Below, one piece after another: positions 24,706-31,806 of a stretch of 44,609 bases of DNA (position 1 is the first letter of the stretch; each line of letters opens with the position of its first letter). The position numbers were made by a program, and so were the translations under genes. Below the pieces are notes generated by a model. The model was not told the origin of the DNA, ran no database searches, and worked only from the letters and a program-made list of their open reading frames with translations. The stretch is from Acidobacteria bacterium Ga0077522 (lineage in GTDB: Bacteria; Acidobacteriota; Vicinamibacteria; Vicinamibacterales; Vicinamibacteraceae): NCBI GenBank assembly GCA_001464065.1, contig LNDN01000014.1:1-44609 (forward strand). The letters are read 5' to 3'.

Positions 24706-26103
24706 ATGCGACTGGTACTGGCGGGAGCCGCGGCGGGGGCCATGGGCTGGGGCATCCGCGGGCAGTACGGACACGAGACCGGCGCGATGATTGCCGGCCT
24801 GCTCGTGTCGCTGGTGATCGTCCTCGGTATCCGTCCCGACGCGAGTCGGCACGCGGCACTCCGAGCGGTCGCCTTCGGGACGATCGGCGTCGGCTTCGGC
24901 GGCGCGATGACCTACGGCCAGACGCTGGGGCTGTCACACGATCCGGCACTGGTCGGGCACTGGGACGCCCTCCGCTGGAGCCTCCTCGGCGTCGCCCTCA
25001 AGGGCGCCGTGTGGATCGGGTGGTTCGGCGCCTGCCTCGGCATGGGGCTGAGCCCGGTGCGCTATCGCGCCCGCGAGATGGCGCTCCTGATGCTCGCGCT
25101 CGTGGGCGCCACCTTCGTCGGCACGTGGCTCTTCAACGCCCCGTTCGACCCCGACGCGCGCGTGCTGCCTCACCTCTACTTCTCCGCCGACTGGCACTGG
25201 CAGCCTGACGCGCCGTCGCTGACGCCGCGCCGCGAAGTCTGGGGTGGACTGCTCGTGGCCCTGGTCGCCCTCGCCGGCTACGTCCGCGTCGTCCGTCGTG
25301 ATGCCGCGACGCTCCGCCTGCTGCGCTGGGGGGTGGTCGGCGGCGGCCTCGGGTTTCCCCTCGGGCAGAGCCTGCAGGCCTGGCATGCGTGGAACCCCGA
25401 GATGTTCGCCTCCGGCGTGTGGGCCAGCCTGGACCCGCACATCAATTGGTGGAACACGATGGAGACGACCTTCGGCGCCGTGATGGGGGCCGCGGTCACC
25501 TGGGGCGCCTGGCGCCATCGCCACGCGTGGGCCCCCATGACGACGCCCGCCGTGACGTCGCTGCCTGCCGGATTCGAATGGGTCGGGATCACGACGCACG
25601 TCGTGCTGCTGGTGCTGGCCGAGTTCACCGACGTCCCGGTCCTCGGTCGCTACGCCGACATCACGCTCCTGATGGGGGTGCTGCCGCTCGTCCTGGTCGC
25701 CGAGGGACGATGGGCGCCGGCGGTGCTGGCGTTGCCGGGGACGCTGCTCCCGATCGCCGGCAAGACGGTGCGTCGTCTCGTGTACGAGGAACAGGCCATC
25801 GCTCCCCTGGCCGGATGGTTGCTGTACGCGGTGGTGCCCCTGGCGCTGATGGGCGCCGCGGCGTGGTGGCTGACGCGGCGGCGAGACCTGGAAGACGAGA
25901 CCGGGCGGGGCGCCCGCCGTGACGTCCGCCGGGCCCTGCTGCTGGCGACCTGGACCTGCGTCGCGCTCAACTTCGCGTTCTTCGCGTATCCGTGGCCCTG
26001 GGCGCCCTGGACGACCCGGACGCTGCACGCGCTGGTGTTCTTCGCGTGTGCCGGGGTGGTGACGTGGGTGTCACGGGACGGCGAGTTCCTCCACCCAGGG
26101 TGA
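24706..26103 (+). CDS. Polytopic membrane protein of unknown function
   Basis: A 465-residue protein with about ten to twelve hydrophobic segments spread along its length and short charged loops, so it is an inner-membrane protein. The N-terminus has a Gly-rich opening (AGAMGWGIRGQYGHETGAM) repeated in spirit at GGGLGFPLGQSLQ. A conserved-looking HINWWNTMETTFG loop lies mid-protein. I cannot assign a transport or enzyme family. The ATG at 24706 is preferred, with GGGGA five bases upstream; a GTG at 24667 is possible but lacks a ribosome site. Its 3' end overlaps the convergent anti-sigma gene by 33 bases. Confidence 0.75.
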   Translation: MRLVLAGAAAGAMGWGIRGQYGHETGAMIAGLLVSLVIVLGIRPDASRHAALRAVAFGTIGVGFGGAMTYGQTLGLSHDPALVGHWDALRWSLLGVALKGAVWIGWFGACLGMGLSPVRYRAREMALLMLALVGATFVGTWLFNAPFDPDARVLPHLYFSADWHWQPDAPSLTPRREVWGGLLVALVALAGYVRVVRRDAATLRLLRWGVVGGGLGFPLGQSLQAWHAWNPEMFASGVWASLDPHINWWNTMETTFGAVMGAAVTWGAWRHRHAWAPMTTPAVTSLPAGFEWVGITTHVVLLVLAEFTDVPVLGRYADITLLMGVLPLVLVAEGRWAPAVLALPGTLLPIAGKTVRRLVYEEQAIAPLAGWLLYAVVPLALMGAAAWWLTRRRDLEDETGRGARRDVRRALLLATWTCVALNFAFFAYPWPWAPWTTRTLHALVFFACAGVVTWVSRDGEFLHPG

Positions 26104-26973
26104 GGCGCCTTCGATCGCACGCAGACGGGCGAGGGCGCGCTGCACGGCCGCGTCGTCGCCGTCGAGCATCGCCACTCTGGCGAGATTGAACCAGCCTTCG
26201 GGGCGAGAGGCATCGGCCGCCGTGGCGCGCTCGGCGAGGCGCCGCGCTTCCTGCCGGGCCTGGACGTCGCTGGTGGTCTGCGCCTTCTGCAGCCAGGCCG
26301 CGGCGGCGTCGTTGAGGACGGCGACATCGTCCGGCCTCGCGGCGACGGCCTGGGACAGGACCGTGATGGCGCCGTCGATGTCGCCAGCCACCAGCAGCGC
26401 CACGCCGTAGGCATGCCGGCTGGCCGCGTCGGTGCGCTCGCGACGGGCCGCCTCGACGGCGGCGGCGGCGTCGAGCAGGGACAGGGAGGCGTCCGACGAC
26501 GCCGGGCCGCCCGAGCGCGTGGTCGGCGGCTCAGGTGCGTGCCCGAAGCTCGTCAACCGGCCGTGCACGGGGCGCACGTCCACGTGTGCGGCACGCAGGG
26601 CCTCGAGCCCGGGGCCGGCATCGCGCCACTGACGCAGCGCCGCCGCACCGCCGATGACGACCACCAGTGATGCGGCCACCGGGACCATCCAGCGCATCAG
26701 TTGGCGCGGCCGGACAGGTGGCGGCTCCACGGGGGCGGGAGGAGCGGGAAACGGGAGGGGGGCGCCGCGCCCCTCCACCAACGCGGGGTCCGGCAGGTCA
26801 GGGACGATCGCGGCGAGCAGTTCGACGCACGCGTCGCAGTCGGCCATGTGCGTCTCGACGCGCGCCCGCTCTTCGACCGACAGCTGGTCGTCGAGGTAGG
26901 CCGCCATCTCCTCGTCGCTCGGACAGGCCGTGGCGCCGAGCGTCCCGCGATCGTGTTCCCTGCCTATCGTCAT
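26071..26973 (-). CDS. Zinc-finger anti-sigma factor with TPR-like output domain
   Basis: A 300-residue membrane protein. The N-terminal cytosolic part holds the anti-sigma zinc-finger motif HMADCDAC (H-x3-C-x2-C) preceded by the EEMAAYLDDQLS helix typical of these factors. A Pro-rich linker, one membrane segment (about 94-113) and an extracytoplasmic part with TPR-like helices (HAYGVALLVAGDIDGAI, EGWFNLARVAMLDGDD) follow. It probably holds the sigma factor encoded just upstream and releases it on an envelope signal. Its ATG overlaps the sigma gene stop (ATGA), a usual arrangement for such pairs. Confidence 0.85.
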   Translation of the reverse strand: MTIGREHDRGTLGATACPSDEEMAAYLDDQLSVEERARVETHMADCDACVELLAAIVPDLPDPALVEGRGAPLPFPAPPAPVEPPPVRPRQLMRWMVPVAASLVVVIGGAAALRQWRDAGPGLEALRAAHVDVRPVHGRLTSFGHAPEPPTTRSGGPASSDASLSLLDAAAAVEAARRERTDAASRHAYGVALLVAGDIDGAITVLSQAVAARPDDVAVLNDAAAAWLQKAQTTSDVQARQEARRLAERATAADASRPEGWFNLARVAMLDGDDAAVQRALARLRAIEGASPWVEELAVP

Positions 26974-27821
26974 CCTGTCACCGGCCCGGGTCCGTCCGGG
27001 CGCCTGTTGGAAGAGACGTCCCGTTGCTCGTCATTCTCAGGGGGATCGTCGGAAGCGTCCAGCGGCAGCCCGGCCACCTCCTGCACCTGCACGGCCGAGA
27101 CGCCGCGGTCTTCGAGGGCGCGTCGCAGGCCGGCGAGCAAGCGATCGAGGTGGCGATAGAGGGGCTTCTGCTCCTCACGCAGGGCACGGGAGATGTTGGC
27201 CACGGTCATGCCCTGTTCGTAACGCATCCGGAGCAACAGACGGTCGCGTGCCGGAACCGTCGCCATGATGTCGCGCAGCGCGGCGGCGATCGTCGTGGCC
27301 AGATGGGCCGCGTCCGCCGCCGCCAGCTGTTCGTCGGGCGCGAGTCCGGACGCCGGCAGCGTGGACAGCACGGCGTCGTCCACGAGGCGACGTCCCGTCA
27401 CCCGACGCGGCAGCCGTGCCGCGAGGGCGCGGAGGTGTTCGTCGTCGAGCGTGGCGTCGCGCGCGCGCAGGGTCTCGATGGCTTCCTCGAGCCCCAGACG
27501 CTGGCGCTCGAGCAGGCGCTCCAGCGCCACCGCCGTCGGGCCGAGGCACACGGCATCGGCCGACGGCCGCCATCGGCCCCACGCCTTCACGCGCTGGTCG
27601 AGGAACAGCCGGGTGATGACCGTGCGCAGGTAGGTCGGCAGGCTGCTTCGCCCTTCGAAGCGGCGCAGCACCGCGTAGTCCTGCTCGATCAGGCGCTCGG
27701 TCACGACGCCAGCGAAATCGTCCTGCTCATCGCGCGACAGGTGATACCGGCGACCGAGATCGCGGATCACGGCGGCGATGACGGATTGGGCGTCGAGGAA
27801 CTGCTGGGCGTGCGCCGACAC
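26970..27821 (-). CDS. Sigma-70 family (ECF-like) RNA polymerase sigma factor
   Basis: A 283-residue sigma factor lacking region 1. Region 2 is visible at about 15-80 (VIRDLGRRYHLSRDEQDDFAG, FEGRSSLPTYLRTVITRLFLDQ). Region 4, near 185-240, ends in a helix-turn-helix (VPARDRLLLRMRYEQGMTVANISRAL). Regions 2 and 4 are separated by a long Arg/Leu-rich linker of about 90 residues, longer than in most ECF factors. The GTG at 27821 with AGAGAG just upstream was chosen; the frame stays open 56 codons further but that part looks non-coding. It is co-transcribed with the anti-sigma gene. Confidence 0.85.
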   Translation of the reverse strand: MSAHAQQFLDAQSVIAAVIRDLGRRYHLSRDEQDDFAGVVTERLIEQDYAVLRRFEGRSSLPTYLRTVITRLFLDQRVKAWGRWRPSADAVCLGPTAVALERLLERQRLGLEEAIETLRARDATLDDEHLRALAARLPRRVTGRRLVDDAVLSTLPASGLAPDEQLAAADAAHLATTIAAALRDIMATVPARDRLLLRMRYEQGMTVANISRALREEQKPLYRHLDRLLAGLRRALEDRGVSAVQVQEVAGLPLDASDDPPENDEQRDVSSNRRPDGPGPVTG

Positions 27822-28054
27822 AGGCTCTCTGGAATGCCGCGGCTCTCGAGCACCCGGACCGGGTCGCGCTGCGCGAATCCCGGCGGTGATGTGCGTGAAC
27901 TCCGGCAGTATCGGCGAACTGTCCGGCCGGACACAAGCGACGGCCGCGTGAGCGGAGACGACGGGGAGCGCGGGAGGAATCGAGGCCATGTCGGGTCGTC
28001 CGGAGGGACGGACAGACCTCGCGCGATTCGCAGGGGGCTGCGTATCATGAGGCC

Positions 28055-28999
28055 ATGCGACTCCTTCCCACTCTCCTGGTGGGCGTCGCGCTGCTCCTTG
28101 GCGGCGCCGCCCACTCGCTGGCCGACACGAAGGCCTTCGTCGGCCGCTGGAACATCCAGCCCACCGATGGCACGCCGGGCGTCTACTGGCTCGAGGTGAC
28201 CGACGCGGGCGGCGCCCTCGAAGGCAGGTTCCTCAATCGCGGCGGCAGCCCCGTGAAGCTGGCCTCGGTCGTCGTCGCCGGCAACGAGCTGCGCTTCACG
28301 ACGGCCGCGGCGGGCACCACCCCCGGCCAGACCCATACGGCCACGGTCAAGGACGGCACGCTCGTCGGTTCGGTGACGCTCGGCGACCGCACCGTGAAGT
28401 GGGTGGGCACGCGCCCGCCGACCTGGGCCCCGGCCAACGCCAACGGGGCACACACCTTTGGCACTCCCGTCGTGCTCGTCGATGGCACGTCGCTCGAGGG
28501 CTGGAAGGGCCAGCGCGCCAACCAGCCGCTCAACTGGGTGGCCGACGCCGGCGCCCTCACCAACGGGGAGAAGGCCAACAACCTGGTCTCGACCCGGACC
28601 TTCAGGGACTTCCGGATTCAGGCCGAGTACAAGGTCGCCGAGAAGAGCAACAGCGGCATCTACCTGCGCGGGCGCTACGAGCTGCAGGTGCTGGATGATT
28701 TCGGCAAGGCGCCCGAAGAGCACCAGCACATGGCGATCTACGCGTGGACCAAACCGGCCGTCAACGCCAGCAAGCCGGCCGGCGAATGGCAGACGATGGA
28801 GGCGACGATCGTCGGCAACAAGGTGACGGTGGTGCTCAACGGCACGACCGTGCACGACAACGCCACCATCCAGGCGATCACCGGTGGCGCGCTCGATGCC
28901 CACGAGGACCAGCCGGGCCCGATCATGCTGCAGGGCGACCACGGCAAGGTGTGGTTCCGCAAGGTGGTCGTGACCCCGATCACGAAGGCCGGACGCTAG
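28055..28999 (+). CDS. Secreted DUF1080 (3-keto-disaccharide hydrolase-like) protein
   Basis: A 314-residue exported protein with a signal peptide (about 1-23, HSLA-D). An N-terminal beta domain of about 100 residues (FVGRWNIQPTDG, YWLEVTDAGG) is followed by a DUF1080 domain starting near VVLVDGTSLEGWKG. That domain has FRDFRIQAEYKV, SNSGIYLRGRYELQVLDD, WQTMEATIVGNKVTVVLNG and GPIMLQGDHGKVWFRKV, the canonical run of the family. It probably acts on 3-keto-glycosides in the periplasm. The convergent pseudokinase gene ends in the same CTAG tetranucleotide (28996-28999), so the two stop codons overlap. Confidence 0.9.
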   Translation: MRLLPTLLVGVALLLGGAAHSLADTKAFVGRWNIQPTDGTPGVYWLEVTDAGGALEGRFLNRGGSPVKLASVVVAGNELRFTTAAAGTTPGQTHTATVKDGTLVGSVTLGDRTVKWVGTRPPTWAPANANGAHTFGTPVVLVDGTSLEGWKGQRANQPLNWVADAGALTNGEKANNLVSTRTFRDFRIQAEYKVAEKSNSGIYLRGRYELQVLDDFGKAPEEHQHMAIYAWTKPAVNASKPAGEWQTMEATIVGNKVTVVLNGTTVHDNATIQAITGGALDAHEDQPGPIMLQGDHGKVWFRKVVVTPITKAGR

Positions 29000-31806
29000 A
29001 GGGAGGCGCGCAGGGCGTCGCGTTCGCGGCGGGCCGCCGCCGCGAGCGTGAGCGACGCGTCGGCGCCGGCCCACCAGTCGAGCAGCACGTCGTAGGCCTG
29101 TGCCGCACCGGCACGGTCGCCGGAGGCGGCCAGCGCGCGCGCCAGGCCGAGCTGGGCCAGCGGCACCAGTGGCGAGAACGGGTCCGTGCCGCGGTGGTCC
29201 ACGAGCTGCCGGAACGTCCGGGCGGCTTCGGCATGGGCGCCGGCCTGCGCATACGCCTGCCCTTCCAGGTACGTCGGCGCCAGCGCCGCGATGACGCCGA
29301 ACTGATAGGGCGCCGCGGGCCGCAGCGCCTCGACCGCTTCGGCCGGACGCTGGCGCGCCAGCGCGATGGCCGCCGTCGCCACCGGCAGGTAGGCGAGGCG
29401 CAGGAACGTGTCCTCGGGGCGCACGGCGCGACGGCGGTCCACCACGGCCGCCGCGTCCTCCGGCGCCCCGGCGAGGGCCAGCGCGAACGCGGCGCGCAGC
29501 GCGGGCTCCGGGGCCGTGGAGGTGGCGGCCACCGCCCGTGCCTGCGACAGGGCGAGGCCGCGGTTGCCGTACAGCGCGTCGGTCAGCGCCAGCCACGCGC
29601 CGTACCCCGAGGCGATCTGCGGAAACTTCTGCACCTCCGCCGCCTCGACCACCTCGGCGAACAACTGACGCGCCTCGTCGAGTCTGCCGTGGAACGCCGC
29701 GTCCTGGGCCCGCGCGCCGACCATGTCGAAGCCACGGGCCCGGCTCGTCGCCCACGCCACCTGCTGCTCCGCAGCCGCGTCATCGCCGAGCACTCGCAGC
29801 ACCTGATACAGCAGCCGTCGCATCGGGACGGTCTCGAGCCGCTGGGCGATGGCCTGCTCGGCGACCACCCGGGCGTCGGCGTACCGCCCTTGCCCACGTC
29901 GCGCATGCGCGAGGTTGGAGTAGGGGAACGCGTGGGCGGGATTGCGACGCCGCGCGTCCTCGGCCTGGGCCGCCGCCCCCTCGAAATCGCCGAGCCGGTT
30001 CAGCAGCACCGCGAGCGCATTGGGGGCGCGGTAGTCACGCGGGTACGTGCGGCTCCACACCTCGAGCGCTTCCCTCGCCTGCAGCTGATCGCCCGTGACG
30101 CGGTCGTGGTACTGGTACGTGATGAAGAAGCGTTCGCGTTCGCTGACGCGCAAGCGCTTCTCGTAGGCGAGCCTGGCGTACTCCTCGCTGCGGCCGGTCT
30201 CGCCGAGGCCGCCGTACGCACTGGACAGCGTGGTGTAGGCCAGCGCGAAGCCCGGATCGGCGCGAATGGCACGTTCCAGCCAGCGGATGCCCTCCATCTC
30301 CTGGCCGGAGGCCCGGCGCGCCGCCGCCTCCGTGTAGGCCTTGAGTGCCTCCAGCGACGGTGTCGTCGCCGCTTCGATCGGCACGTTGTGCGCCGACAGC
30401 GTGGTGCGCGGTTCACCGAGCGCGGTGCGCACCGACGCCGTCAGCTCGCCGAGCACCCGCAGCACGTCTTCCTTGCGCTGCACCTCTCGCTGCTCGCGAG
30501 CGATGGTCGTGCCGTTCTCGCAATCGGTCGCCACCAGCGCGATGGCCATGCTGCGCCCGACCGACGAGACACTGCCCTCGAGCATCGCCTGCACCCCGAG
30601 CCGCTGGCAGAGCTCCGCCGCCACGTCGTGCGTCAGCGCCGAATCCGTCTGGCGCCCCATCATCTGGAGTCCGTCGCGCAGTCGTTCATCCGACACGAGA
30701 TCGAGATACGGAGATTGCCCGAGATAGACGCTGACGGCCTGGCGCAACGTGCCCTGGAAATCCGGATCGGGCGTGCCGTTGAGGATGTCGCTCAGCAGCA
30801 CGGTGTTGCGGGGGCGCGCGGCCGCAGGCCCCCCGGGCCGCCAGCCCAGCCACCAGGCCAGCACGCCGGCGCCGGCCAGCACGACGCACACACCGGCGAT
30901 GGCGGCGAGACGCGACCATGCGCCGGGCCGCCACCGACTCGAGGCGTGACGACGGACGTCGCGCAGCGCATCGAGCAGGTCCTGCGCGGAGCCGTGCCGC
31001 TGATGGGGATCCTTGGCGAGCGCCCGGTCGATGAGCGCTGCCAGGGGTGACGGCACACGACGGTTGAGGCGACGCACCGGCGTCGGCGTCGATGTCAGGA
31101 TCGCCTTGGCCAGCTCGGGCGCCGTGGCGCCGCCAAACGGCCGCACGCCCGTGGTCATCTCGTACACGACCACGCCTGTCGCGAAGACATCGCTGGCCGC
31201 GACCGGTGGATGGCCGGCCACCTGCTCGGGTGACAGGTACGGATCGCCCTCCAGGGGCGCGCCGTCGGGCGCCGACGTCTCGATGTCCACGGCCGTCGTC
31301 GCGAAGGCGCCAAGGTCGGGCGCGGAGGCGGACGCGTCCACCACGGCCGTCCCGAGTCCCAGCAGCTTGACGTGGCCGTCGGCCGTCACGCGGACGTGGC
31401 TCGGCCGCACGTGCCCATGCACGAGTCCGCGCCGGTGCACGGCGCACAGGGCGCCGGTGAGCTGGGTGGCGAGCTCGAGGGCGCGGTCGACCGTGACCGG
31501 TCCCTCGGTCAGCAGTTCGTCCAGGCGTCGTCCCGAGAGCAACTCGCGGACGACGTAGGGATGGCCGTCCTCCTCTCCCCAGTTGTGGACGGCACAGATG
31601 TGGGGGTGGGTCACCAGCGAGGCCACGTGCGCCTGCCGGCGGAAGCGATCCACCGCCTCCTGCGTCGTGTCCGGAAGCCGACGCAGGATCTGCACGGCGA
31701 CGGTGCGCTGCAGACGACTGTCGCGCGCGCGCCAGGTCTCGATCGGGCCGTCGCGTCCGATGAGCTCCAGCAACTGGTAGTGCGCGATGTGGGTGGGCGG
31801 GGTCAC
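28996..31806 (-). CDS. Predicted pseudokinase with FlgO-like/TPR tail
   Basis: A 936-residue protein with the same layout as its upstream neighbour: kinase fold (1-275), membrane segment (about 312-332), FlgO-like domain, TPR array. The kinase fold is kept (HPHICAVHNWGEEDG, LSPEQVAG, SDVFATGVVVYEMTTG) but the catalytic residues are lost. The VAIK lysine is Gln39 (AVQ), HRD is H130-G131-H132, and DFG is G150-L151-G152. The Gly-rich loop is also degraded (LIGRDGPIE). Sensor-half motifs remain very close to the neighbour's (VSERERFFITYQYHDRVTG). The reading frame is intact. It starts at a GTG that overlaps the kinase stop by four bases (GTGA), implying coupled translation. Likely a non-catalytic partner; ATP binding is doubtful. 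Confidence 0.85.
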   Translation of the reverse strand: MTPPTHIAHYQLLELIGRDGPIETWRARDSRLQRTVAVQILRRLPDTTQEAVDRFRRQAHVASLVTHPHICAVHNWGEEDGHPYVVRELLSGRRLDELLTEGPVTVDRALELATQLTGALCAVHRRGLVHGHVRPSHVRVTADGHVKLLGLGTAVVDASASAPDLGAFATTAVDIETSAPDGAPLEGDPYLSPEQVAGHPPVAASDVFATGVVVYEMTTGVRPFGGATAPELAKAILTSTPTPVRRLNRRVPSPLAALIDRALAKDPHQRHGSAQDLLDALRDVRRHASSRWRPGAWSRLAAIAGVCVVLAGAGVLAWWLGWRPGGPAAARPRNTVLLSDILNGTPDPDFQGTLRQAVSVYLGQSPYLDLVSDERLRDGLQMMGRQTDSALTHDVAAELCQRLGVQAMLEGSVSSVGRSMAIALVATDCENGTTIAREQREVQRKEDVLRVLGELTASVRTALGEPRTTLSAHNVPIEAATTPSLEALKAYTEAAARRASGQEMEGIRWLERAIRADPGFALAYTTLSSAYGGLGETGRSEEYARLAYEKRLRVSERERFFITYQYHDRVTGDQLQAREALEVWSRTYPRDYRAPNALAVLLNRLGDFEGAAAQAEDARRRNPAHAFPYSNLAHARRGQGRYADARVVAEQAIAQRLETVPMRRLLYQVLRVLGDDAAAEQQVAWATSRARGFDMVGARAQDAAFHGRLDEARQLFAEVVEAAEVQKFPQIASGYGAWLALTDALYGNRGLALSQARAVAATSTAPEPALRAAFALALAGAPEDAAAVVDRRRAVRPEDTFLRLAYLPVATAAIALARQRPAEAVEALRPAAPYQFGVIAALAPTYLEGQAYAQAGAHAEAARTFRQLVDHRGTDPFSPLVPLAQLGLARALAASGDRAGAAQAYDVLLDWWAGADASLTLAAAARRERDALRASL

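Noticed and set aside
28996-31806. Second kinase-like gene as a decaying pseudogene
   Set aside because: The 936-codon frame is intact, the start is coupled to the kinase stop, and sensor-half motifs are well conserved.
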